A stretch of 64,000 nt of DNA from Nibribacter ruber (GTDB lineage Bacteria; Bacteroidota; Bacteroidia; Cytophagales; Hymenobacteraceae), in contig NZ_CP047897.1 in the NCBI RefSeq assembly GCF_009913235.1, positions 3,967,001-4,031,000 of the forward strand, in the 5' to 3' direction. Positions 7,080-16,262 of this stretch are shown in pieces. Within the stretch, counting starts at the first letter, position 1. Each line of letters starts with the position of its first letter. The notes beneath the pieces were generated by a model that worked only from the letters and a program-made list of their open reading frames with translations, made no database searches and was not told where the DNA came from. The translations under genes were made by a program, and so were the position numbers.

Positions 7080-10000
7080 ATGAAGATAAAATTTACTCTA
7101 ACCCTTCTTTTCTGTTGGCAGGTGCTGTATTGCGCGGCGCAGATAGGTTCTTTCACGGCAAAGAAGTCTTTGGGAAATGACATGATTGCCCGAGAGGCTG
7201 CCAGCATGGTTTCTCTCAACAACAAGCTCTACATTTTAGGAGGGTATAACACCTCTGGAGGTCCCAAGGATTTAACCGAATACAACCCGGCCACGGGCGA
7301 ATTGAAAAAGCTGAAAAACCTGGGTACAGGTCCCTCCAATCCGCTTAGGGAGAAAACAATGTTCCTGGTAAAGGGCAAACTCTATAATTTTAGCGGCTAT
7401 GGAACGGGAGTTTCTATTTATGACCCGGGCCAGGATATTTGGTCTGTAGCTCACGCTCAGTTAGTCCCTGGCCTTATTCCAGATGCGGGCTTTGTCATCA
7501 ATGATACCATTTTCATAACCTCGCAATCCAGCAACAACTTTTATTCTTATAACATTGTCTCTAATACTTTTACCAAGAGAGCCGCTTTGCCCGGACCAAC
7601 CAGTAGGAGAGGGGCTGTTGCGTTTGAGATTAACGGCAAGGGATACTGGGGTACGGGCACCAACGGAGGTACAGACTCTTGTCCGCAGGCCGGGTGTTTC
7701 TTTAATGATTTCTATGAGTATGACGCGGTAGCCAATTTATGGACCGCCAAAGCTCCTTTGCCAACTGGTTTCAAATATGGGTCAGGAGCCAGCGTAAATG
7801 GCAAGGGCTATGCTGGGCTGGGCGAAGGCTATTATGATAACTACATGCCCAGAAACATGCAGTATTGGTATGAGTACAATCCCACTACCAATGCCTGGAC
7901 CAAAAAGCAGAACCTGATGAACGTAAGCGATGCCACTCTTGCTTCGCCATACCATATCAAACAAGCTGCAGTTGCCTCTTTAGGGGGTGACCTTTATTTG
8001 TTTGGCGGAAACAGAAGTGCCCTCTCAACCGTGTATACAGACGACCTTTACAAATACAACCCTGCCTCTAACACCTGGACAGTGGTGGACTCAGACCTGG
8101 GGAAAAACAGAACGTCTGCAGTTGGTTTCTACAGTAATGGGAAAATCTATGCCGGCGGCGGCAATGACAGCGAGCCTCTTCGAGACTTCTGGCAATATGA
8201 TTTGTCCACAGACACTTGGTCACCAAAGAGCGGCTTTTCAAGCACGTACAGTGAGCGAGCGGCAGTAGAAATAAATGGGAAAGGTTACACGGTAGGAGGT
8301 TATGATGCTACAATGCCAGCCGGCTCTACCTACAATAACTATACAGACTCTTTGCTGGAATACAATATTGCTGCTAACCAATGGACCGTAAAATCCCCTT
8401 ATCCAGGAGGTAAGAGAAGAAGTATGGTAGCAGTGGCCTATAATGGTAAATTGTATGCGGGAGCAGGTGTCAACGCTAACGGCCATGGAAACAATAAAGA
8501 TTTTTACGAGTTCAACCCGGCCTCCAATGCCTGGAAAAAGTTGGCAGACTTCCCAACGGACTTTAATTTAGCCAATGAAATCAAAAGTTTTGTAGTAGGT
8601 GACACCGCCTATTTGTTTAATGAGATTTACAGCAATTGGATGGTCTACAAATATGCTTTTGCCACCAATACCTGGACCCAGAAAGACATACCGGACGGCA
8701 TGTCCATTCACCAAGCTTTTACCTTTAAGGGTAAAGGGTATGCGGTTTATTATACTGCGTTCACATATGGCATCTACGGGAATTTAGCTGAGTTTAGCCC
8801 TGCTACCAACACCTTCAAAGACATACTTACCTTCCCCTTTGAAACGGTAGGTCAATTGGTAGTACCCACTGACAACAGCATTTACTTTGGCTTTGGGCAA
8901 TACAACTTCACGCAGACAGGAGCGTCTAGGAGCAACGTATGGATGGAGCTCAAGTTTGATGCTGATGTCTCTAAGCAAACAGGTACCTACACATCTAAGT
9001 CGCAGAACACAGACAACACCTGCGGTCCCTTTTTAGGAGCTAATGTCTTCCAGAGCTTATATGACCAAGAAGGTAAACTATTTGCCAGCCTCAATACAGG
9101 GAATAGCAGCTCTACCAGAAGTCTTTGTATGGAAGTAAACTCATTGGATCCATTACAGCCTTACAGAACCGCTGTAGGAAAATTTGGCCAACTCTACAAT
9201 GAGAAGGTCATGTTCTTTAACCGAAGCCTTTTGATAGATGGCGGAGTGCAAGGAGGTGGGGGAAGAATCTTCACCACGGCGGCAGAACTCACCAGATTTG
9301 TCCAAGCCTTTAACACAGCGCACGGCACCAATAAGACTCTCAATGACATAAGAATCATCAGTTATTTTGAACACCTAAAGAATGATCATGATCCTTTGAA
9401 CAACATCAACTCCTCTGAATACTATGACGTGTTAACCCCAACCGTTCACACGTATGGTGCAGACAGGTACTTAGAGTTTTTCAACACCGCCAATGAGTCG
9501 GCCAGAGGCGAAATCTACATCACCCTTTCCATAGACGCCACGCCGCCGGCGCCTACAGTGACTTCACAGGTCATCCTATGCCAGAACCATACGGCCACTG
9601 CCTTAACGGCTACTGGCACCAGCCTGAAATGGTATACCAGCGCCACCAGTGGTACCGGTTCAAGCACCGCCCCTGTGCCTAATACCAATACAGTGGGTAC
9701 TACTTCTTACTGGGTAACGCAAACCAAAGACAATACAGAAAGTGCCCGGGCCAAGATTGACGTGACAGTGAATCCGCTTCCGGGCGCGTTGACAGGCTCC
9801 AATACCTGGCCTTCTACTATGCCACACAACGTAGCCACTACCTTTGCCGTGAATGCGCAGGTAGGCGCCACCAGCTATACCTGGACCGTGCCTACTGGTT
9901 TTGTGATCAATGCAGGGCAGGGCACTACGTCCATACAAGTGACGGGCTCATCACCGGGTGCGTCAGGTGAAATCTCTGTAAGGGCAGGGAATGCGTGTGG

Positions 10001-10790
10001 TCAGGGTCCGGCGCTTTCTAAAATGATTACCGTGGGCAAAGCAACCCCAACGGTAACCTTTAACAATGTGACTAGAACCTATAGTCCGGGTGCTTTTACC
10101 CTGGCGGCCACCAGCAACTCTACCGGGGCCATTACCTACACTCTTGTAGAAGAACTGACCACCACCTATCCAGGCAACATCACCCTCTCCGGCACGGGCA
10201 ATGCTACGGTGCAAGTGGTCAAGTCTGGTAAGGTTAAAGTAAAGGCCACCGTGGCCGAGGATGGCGCGTATGTTGCGGGTTCTAAGGAGATGGAACTGAC
10301 CATTACCAAAGCCGCCGGCACCGTTACGCTGTCTAACTTGGAGCAGGCGTACAACGGCCAACCTAAACCAGTATCGGTGACTACAAATCCGGCCGGGCTA
10401 CAGGCTACAGTCAAGTATGACGGCTCTGCCACCGTTCCCAGCGCCGTGGGTACCTACGCCGTGACCGCCAGCATTCTAGATGACAACTATACCGGCGAAG
10501 GCTCTGGAACCCTGGTCATCAAAAACCTGACTGCCGCCCCTGATGAGGTGATGCTCCAATCCATTAGCCTTTTCCCCAATCCTACCACCGGCAGAGCCAT
10601 GCTAGACGTGAAGAACGGACTGGTGGTACAAGTGAGCATCACAGACCTTGCCGGCCGGATGGTGATGAGCCAAACCTTGGTGAAAGGCAAGATGGAAGTG
10701 AACCTGGAAGGCAAAGCGCCCGGCGTGTACCTGGTGAAAGTGCACTCAGAAAGCAGAGGTACGCTCACCTTTAAACTGTACAAGCAATAG
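7080..10790 (+). CDS. secreted kelch-repeat protein with T9SS sorting domain
   Basis: 1236 residues. A signal peptide (MKIKFTLTLLFCWQVLYCAAQ) is followed by kelch-type blades over about residues 25-620 (recurrent GKxYxxGG, NxWTxKxxxP, DLYKYNPASNTW), consistent with two tandem beta-propellers. A non-kelch segment follows (about 620-810), then Ig-like/PKD-like domains (about 815-990), two MBG-like repeats (KATPTVTFNNVTRTYSPG; KAAGTVTLSNLEQAYNGQ), and a C-terminal type A T9SS domain beginning SISLFPNPTTGRAMLDV and ending TFKLYKQ. It should be exported by the type IX system and released or anchored at the surface. Ligand unknown. Monocistronic, with its own terminator. Confidence 0.85.
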   Translation: MKIKFTLTLLFCWQVLYCAAQIGSFTAKKSLGNDMIAREAASMVSLNNKLYILGGYNTSGGPKDLTEYNPATGELKKLKNLGTGPSNPLREKTMFLVKGKLYNFSGYGTGVSIYDPGQDIWSVAHAQLVPGLIPDAGFVINDTIFITSQSSNNFYSYNIVSNTFTKRAALPGPTSRRGAVAFEINGKGYWGTGTNGGTDSCPQAGCFFNDFYEYDAVANLWTAKAPLPTGFKYGSGASVNGKGYAGLGEGYYDNYMPRNMQYWYEYNPTTNAWTKKQNLMNVSDATLASPYHIKQAAVASLGGDLYLFGGNRSALSTVYTDDLYKYNPASNTWTVVDSDLGKNRTSAVGFYSNGKIYAGGGNDSEPLRDFWQYDLSTDTWSPKSGFSSTYSERAAVEINGKGYTVGGYDATMPAGSTYNNYTDSLLEYNIAANQWTVKSPYPGGKRRSMVAVAYNGKLYAGAGVNANGHGNNKDFYEFNPASNAWKKLADFPTDFNLANEIKSFVVGDTAYLFNEIYSNWMVYKYAFATNTWTQKDIPDGMSIHQAFTFKGKGYAVYYTAFTYGIYGNLAEFSPATNTFKDILTFPFETVGQLVVPTDNSIYFGFGQYNFTQTGASRSNVWMELKFDADVSKQTGTYTSKSQNTDNTCGPFLGANVFQSLYDQEGKLFASLNTGNSSSTRSLCMEVNSLDPLQPYRTAVGKFGQLYNEKVMFFNRSLLIDGGVQGGGGRIFTTAAELTRFVQAFNTAHGTNKTLNDIRIISYFEHLKNDHDPLNNINSSEYYDVLTPTVHTYGADRYLEFFNTANESARGEIYITLSIDATPPAPTVTSQVILCQNHTATALTATGTSLKWYTSATSGTGSSTAPVPNTNTVGTTSYWVTQTKDNTESARAKIDVTVNPLPGALTGSNTWPSTMPHNVATTFAVNAQVGATSYTWTVPTGFVINAGQGTTSIQVTGSSPGASGEISVRAGNACGQGPALSKMITVGKATPTVTFNNVTRTYSPGAFTLAATSNSTGAITYTLVEELTTTYPGNITLSGTGNATVQVVKSGKVKVKATVAEDGAYVAGSKEMELTITKAAGTVTLSNLEQAYNGQPKPVSVTTNPAGLQATVKYDGSATVPSAVGTYAVTASILDDNYTGEGSGTLVIKNLTAAPDEVMLQSISLFPNPTTGRAMLDVKNGLVVQVSITDLAGRMVMSQTLVKGKMEVNLEGKAPGVYLVKVHSESRGTLTFKLYKQ

Positions 10791-10815
10791 AAACCTATCC
10801 TTGACCACCTGCCAA

Positions 10816-10851
10816 AAGAGCCGCCCTTGAGAACTTTCAAGGGCGGCTCTT
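10816..10851. terminator. intrinsic terminator of the kelch gene
   Basis: Perfect 15-bp stem AAGAGCCGCCCTTGA / TCAAGGGCGGCTCTT with a 6-nt loop, 25 bp after the stop codon. Confidence 0.8.
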
Positions 10852-10911
10852 TCATATTCTGGCAGGTTAATAAAAGTTCACCTGATGCCTAAGAAGATAT
10901 AGGGTTTGCTT

Positions 10912-10949
10912 CGTTTTTAGCCTGTTTTGGGGGAAATAGGCCAAAAACG
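10912..10949. repeat. 38-bp palindromic element, copy 4
   Basis: CGTTTTTAGCCTG...TAGGCCAAAAACG around a GGGGG-containing centre. It begins 12 bp beyond the methyltransferase stop on the minus strand, between convergent genes. Confidence 0.85.
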
Positions 10950-10961
10950 GGAGGAGTTCTG

Positions 10962-11597
10962 CTATTTCAGCTTACCCTTCTTAAAAACCAGCGATAGAAT
11001 CCTGGGAATTGTAGTCTTGTCTTCTTCATCAAAAAACTCTTGCAGGGAGTCTACTACCAGCCCGTGCTGTTTGGCTGCGTTGGTGAAGTCTGACAAATGG
11101 TGGGTGAAACAGGTTAGTTCCGTCGTGCCTTCTTCAGAATCAAATCTGGCCTTGGTGCCTTTGTATTGTTTGAAAGGGTGCAGCTCTCCCACGTAAATGC
11201 GTCCGTTGGGCGCCAGTGCTTGGTTGGCTTTCTCAAAAATGGGAGACAACTGCTCAATATGCTCCAAGACTAGGCTAAAGGTAATCAGGTCATAGGCGTA
11301 GGTGGCAAAAGACCAGGGATGGGTAATGTCTGCCTGATGGAACTGGACGTGGTCTGCGGGCACCTTGGCTTTCGCTTTGGCCAGCATCTGTTCTGAGAAA
11401 TCTACCGCCGTGACCTGTTGCGCACGTGTGGCTAACCATGTGGTGTTCTTGCCCGTGCCACAGCCAATTTCTAAACATCTTTTAAATTGGATTGGCTGTG
11501 TTATTTCCTGCAATGCCAACGCCTCTAAGTCTCTGGTTCTGTTTTTATTGGTGTCGTATTGGGCAGACCAGAGATTATAGGCTTGTTGAATGTCCAT
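10962..11597 (-). CDS. class I SAM-dependent methyltransferase
   Basis: 211 residues. Motif I CLEIGCGTGKNT (about residues 40-51) binds S-adenosylmethionine; TAVDFSEQML is motif II and the ribose-binding acidic strand; ADITHPW and LITFSLVLEHIEQL correspond to motifs III-IV. The N-terminal YNLWSAQYDTNKNRTRDLEA is typical of small Methyltransf_11/25 proteins. The substrate cannot be inferred. There is no operon partner: the upstream gene on this strand lies 200 bp away in an AT-rich accessory patch. Confidence 0.8.
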   Translation of the reverse strand: MDIQQAYNLWSAQYDTNKNRTRDLEALALQEITQPIQFKRCLEIGCGTGKNTTWLATRAQQVTAVDFSEQMLAKAKAKVPADHVQFHQADITHPWSFATYAYDLITFSLVLEHIEQLSPIFEKANQALAPNGRIYVGELHPFKQYKGTKARFDSEEGTTELTCFTHHLSDFTNAAKQHGLVVDSLQEFFDEEDKTTIPRILSLVFKKGKLK

Positions 11598-11796
11598 GGG
11601 AGATTATGGGAGCGGCTAATAAAATCTTGGTTTGGGACTAGCGTTAAGGTGTTTATGAAATTGTGGTCTTTGTAAAACGTCGGTTTCAATTAACCACAAA
11701 AGCAAAATAAGGTTTAAGCTGAAAGCTTAACGTAGAGCTACAAGGTTATAAACATTGTTAGTTGCCGCCGTTACTTAGGCAATTGATGAATAGTAA

Positions 11797-12153
11797 TTAT
11801 ATACACTGTCCGAAAGTCAGTAGATTGTTATCTGGGTCCAGCAACGCAAATTCTTTTTGTCCCCATGGTTTTGTCTCTAATGCTCCATTCGGGTGAATGC
11901 TTATTTTATTGTCCAACAATGATTGATACAAATTGTCAATGTTGTCGGTTCTGATATAGACACCTGCATAGTTTTCTTTTGAATCAATTTCTTTAAACTC
12001 AAAAAAGTGGATTTCTATGCTGTCTTTTTGAACCATCAAATAGCCGTCATAGTCAGAAGTTCCTACATTCTGAAATCCTAACTTGTTTACATAGAAATCT
12101 TTTGTTGCGGTCTTATCCCGCATTGGCAATTTTGGGTTTACGTTTGTCAGCAT
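11797..12153 (-). CDS. VOC family / bleomycin-resistance-like protein
   Basis: 118 residues, the normal size for a single VOC domain. It opens NVNPKLPMRDKTATKDFYVNKLGF, then has EIHFFEF, a YIRTDNIDNLYQSL helix, and the closing ALLDPDNNLLTFGQ, the typical glyoxalase/BRP pattern. BRP-type proteins bind bleomycin-like glycopeptides; others are dioxygenases or lyases, so resistance is only a possibility. Base composition is clearly more AT-rich than the neighbouring core genes, and the flanks contain imperfect hairpins, which suggests acquisition by transfer. Confidence 0.75.
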   Translation of the reverse strand: MLTNVNPKLPMRDKTATKDFYVNKLGFQNVGTSDYDGYLMVQKDSIEIHFFEFKEIDSKENYAGVYIRTDNIDNLYQSLLDNKISIHPNGALETKPWGQKEFALLDPDNNLLTFGQCI

Positions 12154-12294
12154 ATCTTCTTTTTTCTTACTAATTAAGGATTTTGCGCATCTATTCTGTG
12201 TCTAATTGTTACTCTTACCAAGGGTGGTGGTGTTACACATGGTTCCAACCAACGGCTGGGCTAAACGGCGGCGGAGGCCGTCGGCCGAGGGTGG

Positions 12295-12312
12295 CGTTTA
12301 GCTGTTGTTAGC
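12295..12312 (-). repeat. left inverted repeat bracketing a one-gene cassette
   Basis: On the minus strand this reads AGCTAAC-AAC-AGCTAAACG and matches the AGCTAAC...GCTAAACG site at 12767-12786 in inverted orientation. It is also the right arm of an imperfect hairpin (GCTAAACG / CGTTTAGC) over 12259-12302 with a GGCCGTCGGCC core. Confidence 0.5.
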
Positions 12313-12322
12313 TATAGAATTT

Positions 12323-12754
12323 TTATAAAAGGCCGTTAGCTATTGCATATTCCCTATCTTCTTTTACAAAGTCTGGCTCTTTATAATATTCATTGTTTCT
12401 TTTTAAAACATCAAGTTCATAGACAATTGGCTCGTCAATGTACTTATCTATGTCCTTTAGATTAATTTTAATAGTATCGTTTACCCTATTTCTGAAATCT
12501 GGGCAAAAGATAAGGAGTTCATCTTTATAAACTTCTATATCGGCTATGTAGGGAGATGAGTAGGATTCGAAAATCAGATCTTTGTTATTTTCCCCATCTT
12601 CAGAATATTTGATAAGCCATCTGCATGAGGTAGTTGCGCCCCCGTCTAATACTTCCCAAGAAATACGGTTATTGTTCCAGGTAATTTCTTTTAGTATCTC
12701 AGGTTCACTGCATGATATTAACAATATCAAAATCCATAAATACCATAATTTCAT
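12323..12754 (-). CDS. hypothetical lipoprotein
   Basis: 143 residues; I do not recognise the family. The N-terminus MKLWYLWILILLISC ends in a lipobox (LISC), so it is probably an envelope lipoprotein. The mature part is rich in Glu/Asp/Asn and Tyr with no known motif. It is strongly AT-rich compared with the core genes of the window and lies alone between two inverted copies of AGCTAAC...GCTAAACG, so it looks like a mobile single-gene cassette (inference). The start is the only ATG giving a signal sequence. Confidence 0.55.
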   Translation of the reverse strand: MKLWYLWILILLISCSEPEILKEITWNNNRISWEVLDGGATTSCRWLIKYSEDGENNKDLIFESYSSPYIADIEVYKDELLIFCPDFRNRVNDTIKINLKDIDKYIDEPIVYELDVLKRNNEYYKEPDFVKEDREYAIANGLL

Positions 12755-12766
12755 AAATTATTTTAC

Positions 12767-12786
12767 AGCTAACTAGTGGCTAAACG
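12767..12786 (+). repeat. right inverted repeat bracketing a one-gene cassette
   Basis: Reads AGCTAACTAGTGGCTAAACG and is the inverted partner of 12295-12312. The following TAAACGAA...TTCGGTTTA (to 12801) forms a bulged hairpin. Confidence 0.5.
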
Positions 12787-12907
12787 AAGTTATTCGGTTT
12801 ATATGCACTATGTGCGGAGTCAGACATACGGTTTATTGTCGTTTTTGACAGACAATCGTACCTAGACTACGAATATACTATGTAGAAATTCCTTAATGGA
12901 ATGATTC

Positions 12908-12945
12908 CTTTTTTGGCTTCTTTTCCACAAAACAGCCCAAAAACG
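12908..12945. repeat. 38-bp palindromic element, copy 5
   Basis: TTTTTTGGCTTC...CAGCCCAAAAACG. It begins immediately beyond the stop codon of the LytTR gene (minus strand), 1 bp away. Confidence 0.8.
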
Positions 12946-12946
12946 G

Positions 12947-13729
12947 CTACTTGCCCAGCCACTCCTTGAAGGCGTGGGCGCGCTCACTGCTAATGATGAT
13001 TTCCTTATCAGTAGTAGGGCGAACGTAGACTTTTAAGCGGCCTTTCATGTAAGGGTGTATCTCGTCTATGGCATGAATGTGCGAGATGAACTGCCGGTTG
13101 AGGCGGTTGAAGTATTCTGGGTTGAGGATTTCCTGGAGCGTGTCTAGCGTGAAGTCTGTGATGAAGCGCTGGCCGGTGTTGGTGACCAGAAACACGATCT
13201 TGTCCTCGGCATAGAAATAGGCAATCTCTTCAATGGACACAGACCGTATTTTCTGGCCGCTCTTTACCAGAAAACGGTTCTTATAGACCGGGGCCGCCTG
13301 AGTGTTACCGCGGTGCAGCATGGCCATGACGGTTTCCATATCCAGCAACGGGGCGGCGGGTTGCTCCAACTGTCGGCGCAGAGATTTGAACTTGTCCATG
13401 GCCGCCGCCAGGTCCTCATTGCTGATGGGTTTGAGCAAGTAGTCAATGCTGTTCACCTTAAACGCCTTCACGGCGTACTCATCATAAGCCGTAGTGAAGA
13501 TGATGGGGCATTTCACCTCTACCTTCTGGAAGATCTCAAAACTGTTGCCATCTGAAAGGTGAATGTCCAGAAAGGCCAGGTCTGGGGCCGGGTTGGTCTC
13601 AAACCACTTCACCGCGTTCCGGATGGAGTCTATGGTGCCCACAATCTTGATGGCGGGGTCATAGCGAAACAGTTGGGCTTCCAGTTTTTCTACGGCCAGG
13701 TACTCGTCTTCAATGAGGAGAATGTTCAT
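12947..13729 (-). CDS. LytTR-family response regulator
   Basis: 260 residues. The receiver domain (about 1-120) has the acidic pair in IEDEY, the phospho-acceptor Asp in LAFLDIHLSDG (about residue 55), the Thr in IIFTTAYDEYAV and the Lys in DYLLKPIS. A LytTR DNA-binding domain (about 150-258) follows, with YKNRFLVKSGQKIRSVSIEEIAYFYAED and LNPEYFNRLNRQFISHIHAI. It lies 162 bp downstream of the LytS-type kinase on the same strand and is its likely partner. The target genes are unknown. Confidence 0.9.
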   Translation of the reverse strand: MNILLIEDEYLAVEKLEAQLFRYDPAIKIVGTIDSIRNAVKWFETNPAPDLAFLDIHLSDGNSFEIFQKVEVKCPIIFTTAYDEYAVKAFKVNSIDYLLKPISNEDLAAAMDKFKSLRRQLEQPAAPLLDMETVMAMLHRGNTQAAPVYKNRFLVKSGQKIRSVSIEEIAYFYAEDKIVFLVTNTGQRFITDFTLDTLQEILNPEYFNRLNRQFISHIHAIDEIHPYMKGRLKVYVRPTTDKEIIISSERAHAFKEWLGK

Positions 13730-13891
13730 GCGGAGCGGTTTACACGTTTCTTCTGCGCTGCCAACAGGTTATTAAAAGTCCTGTCTTGGCAATTTTCTCT
13801 AGTCATAGGTCGGCTAGGCGGTTTAAAAAACGCTTGGCCAGAACCTTATGCTTTTTGCTATCGCTTGCCAATCAAAATTGGAGGCAGGCGC

Positions 13892-15010
13892 TTAGGCAGC
13901 GTTGGTTAGAAGCGGTAATTTGGCAATAAAATTGGCATCTGTCACCTCTACATTCACTTTTTTATCTGTAATGAACTTGTAACGGTTGATGATGTTTTTC
14001 AAGCCCACGCCGGTAGACTCTTCGCGGCTCTCGCGCAACTGCAGGTTGTTCTTGATGATGATGTAGTCGCCTTCTACAAACACGTCTATGAACAGGGGCT
14101 CGTCCCGGCTGACGATGTTGTGTTTGATGGCGTTTTCCATGAGCAGTTGCATGGTCAAGGGCGCCACCATGTGGTTGAGCAGCTCATCGGGGACTTGTAT
14201 GTTCACCCGCAGATTCTCCCTGAAGCGTATCTTGAGCAGGAACAGGTAGGAGTAGATGAAGTCAAGTTCCACGTGCAGCTGTACCAGTTCCTTGTCTTTG
14301 TTCTCCAACACATAGCGGTACACCTTTGACAGCTGCTCCACAAACTTGGCCGCCAGGTCCTGGTCTTTGTAAATTAGCGATGAAAGGGCATTTAAGCTGT
14401 TGAATAAGAAATGCGGGTTCACCTGCTGCTTTAAAGACTCAAACTGTACCTTAATGGTCTCTTTCTTGAGTTTTTCTGACTGCACCAGGTAGCGGTGCCA
14501 CTGGTTGTAGAAGTAAATGCCTGACCGGATGAAGTGCACAAACAGCAGGATGATGGACCCGAATACAAACGCGGCCTTGATGTCACGGGAGGCCTCAGCG
14601 TCTGTGAAACTGTAAGACACCTGGCCCAGGATCAGGCGCGGCACAATCTCAAACAGCACCATTACCAGCAAGATGTAGGCCTGCACGGCAATCCACTCAT
14701 AGACAAAGCGTCGCAGGCCATACTCGCGCCAGTCATACTTTTTGCTCAGGCGCTTGGCAATGCGACGGGTGCCTTCCAGAATCACGTTCACCATCACAGA
14801 GGTGTACATGAGCCGGAAGACGTCTGTGGGTTCAAAATCCTTCAGGCCGGTTCTATGGATGAAAAAGAACGTCCAGAACAAGACGAAGGCAATGCCGGTG
14901 TTGGCGGCGTAACGAAGCATCCGTTTGTGCTTCAGGTAAAAGGGTTTCTTCATATGGGGCAGCTGATGCGTCAGCCGGTCATGCGCTAATTCAGGAAGAA
15001 GGTACGTCAT
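13892..15010 (-). CDS. LytS-type sensor histidine kinase
   Basis: 372 residues if started at the ATG at 15010; a second plausible ATG is at 14953 (MKKPFYLKH). A longer reading back to 15046 would run through palindromic element copy 6 and is rejected. Four hydrophobic segments (about residues 35-53, 65-80, 105-130, 150-172) precede a coiled linker and a His_kinase domain (PF06580 type): ESLKQQVNPHFLFNSLNALSSLI carries the phospho-acceptor His, and the HATPase_c N-box is MQLLMENAIKHN with GVGLKNIINRY as the G-box. It has no periplasmic sensor domain, so the signal is probably sensed in the membrane. Paired with the LytTR regulator. Confidence 0.9.
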   Translation of the reverse strand: MTYLLPELAHDRLTHQLPHMKKPFYLKHKRMLRYAANTGIAFVLFWTFFFIHRTGLKDFEPTDVFRLMYTSVMVNVILEGTRRIAKRLSKKYDWREYGLRRFVYEWIAVQAYILLVMVLFEIVPRLILGQVSYSFTDAEASRDIKAAFVFGSIILLFVHFIRSGIYFYNQWHRYLVQSEKLKKETIKVQFESLKQQVNPHFLFNSLNALSSLIYKDQDLAAKFVEQLSKVYRYVLENKDKELVQLHVELDFIYSYLFLLKIRFRENLRVNIQVPDELLNHMVAPLTMQLLMENAIKHNIVSRDEPLFIDVFVEGDYIIIKNNLQLRESREESTGVGLKNIINRYKFITDKKVNVEVTDANFIAKLPLLTNAA

Positions 15011-15013
15011 ATT

Positions 15014-15051
15014 CGTTTTTGGCCTGTTTTCTGGAAAAGAAGCCAAAAACA
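15014..15051. repeat. 38-bp palindromic element, copy 6
   Basis: CGTTTTTGGCCTG...GAAGCCAAAAACA around TTTTCTGGAAAA. It lies between the barrel gene stop (15067) and the kinase start, 3 bp from the latter. Confidence 0.85.
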
Positions 15052-15066
15052 GGGATGGGGCGGAGG

Positions 15067-15702
15067 TTAAAACCTACCAAACTTGGCGGTGAGCGTGAGG
15101 GCGGGGGCGCTTAAATCCTGATCGGTGGACTTGGGGAGTTGCACCCCGTACGTGAACCGATAGCTGAACGCCAGGCCCAACCGCATGAACCTGGCTAGGT
15201 TGAGTTCGGCCTGCAAGCCGGGTTCTATGACCAGGAACGTGTCTGTGTGGTAAATTTCATAGCTGTAGTTGCCGGTGTTCTGGTTGTCTGAGAAGTTGTC
15301 TGTGTAGGCCGCGCCGCCTATGCCCATGATCAGGGGAAAGGTTACGTGCAGCAATTGGTTGGGCTTGGGAATGTACTCCAGCAAAGCCCCGCCGTAGCCT
15401 ACCTGCAGAAACGCGTTGTTGGTCTCGGGAATCTCGCCAATGTTGTTTTGGGTGGTGAGGGCGTATCCGGCCACGCCCAAGGCTACTTTGTGGTTAAGCA
15501 GCCAGGCCCCTCTGCCGCCCGCCAGAAATCCAGAGGTACCCTGAAACCTGGACAGCTGCAAAGACGGCGCCAGGTAAAAGCCGTGGTTCACCTCGCCCTC
15601 AAACACCACCTGCGGACTTTGCGGAAGCTGACCCGTATCCTGCGCCCAGGCGCCTAGCAGACACATAAAAAACAACAAAAACGCAAAAACCGTTTTTACC
15701 AT
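15067..15702 (-). CDS. outer-membrane beta-barrel protein, unknown function
   Basis: 211 residues from the ATG at 15702, which gives a clean signal peptide (MVKTVFAFLLFFMCLLGAWAQ); the 18 upstream in-frame residues do not look like a signal. The mature protein has alternating hydrophobic strands (GFYLAPSLQLSRF, VALGVAGYALT, AFLQVGYGGALLEYI, FMRLGLAFSYRFTYGVQ) and ends in LTLTAKFGRF, a typical C-terminal barrel strand with aromatic end. The size fits an eight-stranded barrel. It precedes the LytS/LytTR pair on the same strand and may be an accessory or target. Confidence 0.65.
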   Translation of the reverse strand: MVKTVFAFLLFFMCLLGAWAQDTGQLPQSPQVVFEGEVNHGFYLAPSLQLSRFQGTSGFLAGGRGAWLLNHKVALGVAGYALTTQNNIGEIPETNNAFLQVGYGGALLEYIPKPNQLLHVTFPLIMGIGGAAYTDNFSDNQNTGNYSYEIYHTDTFLVIEPGLQAELNLARFMRLGLAFSYRFTYGVQLPKSTDQDLSAPALTLTAKFGRF

Positions 15703-15869
15703 AAGCGGGCAGCGGCAGGATGTCTCTAAAAAATGAACGAAGTTCTTTGCCTGCAAGTAAACGTTTTAGCTGTTGCTACACAAGCATTTCCTGACCAGAG
15801 CGGTAGAAGCCTCGCTGAAGTGGTTAACTTGCTCCTTGAAACCGATGTACCCTTTTACACTTTCTCTCT

Positions 15870-16196
15870 ATGAACACTGCCTGGATATACCTGATATTGG
15901 CTGGTCTTTGTGAAATCGGCTGGGCCTTCGGCCTGAAATACAGCGAAGGTTTTTCCAAGCTGTGGCCCAGCGTCATTACCGTGGTGGTCATGATTCTAAG
16001 TTTCGTACTGCTGGCCCAAGCCATGAAAACGCTTCCCCTTGGTACGGCCTACGCCTCCTGGACGGGCATTGGCGCCGTGGGTACCGCCATCCTGGGCATT
16101 GTCCTACTTGGCGAACCCAGAGACGCCGTCCGGTTGATTTGCATCGGGTTGATTATTGCCGGGGTGCTGGGGTTGAAGTTTTTAGCGAAGGAGTAG
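15870..16196 (+). CDS. sugE: SugE/Gdx-type SMR transporter
   Basis: 108 residues with four transmembrane helices, the small multidrug resistance size. Helix 1 carries the conserved coupling Glu in [18 protein letters not shown], the GWA/GLK variant typical of the SugE/Gdx branch rather than Emr[26 protein letters not shown] is the conserved third-helix region. SugE/Gdx proteins export guanidinium and some quaternary ammonium cations as antiparallel dimers. It is a single gene, divergent from the barrel gene. I looked for a guanidine riboswitch upstream and did not recognise one. Confidence 0.85.
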   Translation: MNTAWIYLILAGLCEIGWAFGLKYSEGFSKLWPSVITVVVMILSFVLLAQAMKTLPLGTAYASWTGIGAVGTAILGIVLLGEPRDAVRLICIGLIIAGVLGLKFLAKE

Positions 16197-16222
16197 GGAA
16201 GAGGGCTCTGTCCTTGCCTTGG

Positions 16223-16261
16223 CGTTTTTGGCGTGTTTTTCAGGAAAAGAGGCTAAAAACG
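16223..16261. repeat. 38-bp palindromic element, copy 7 (39 bp)
   Basis: CGTTTTTGGCGTG...GAGGCTAAAAACG with one extra T in the left arm. It ends 1 bp from the stop codon of the convergent propeller gene. Confidence 0.85.
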
Positions 16262-16262
16262 G

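Noticed and set aside
13892-15046. Longer start for the LytS kinase (MASFPENRPKTN...)
   Set aside because: Those residues are a translation of palindromic element copy 6; similar peptides (FPENSLKT, FLENSPKT) appear wherever open frames run through the element.
15757-15869. Guanidine riboswitch upstream of sugE
   Set aside because: No paired ACGR hairpins or ykkC core recognised in this 113-bp leader.
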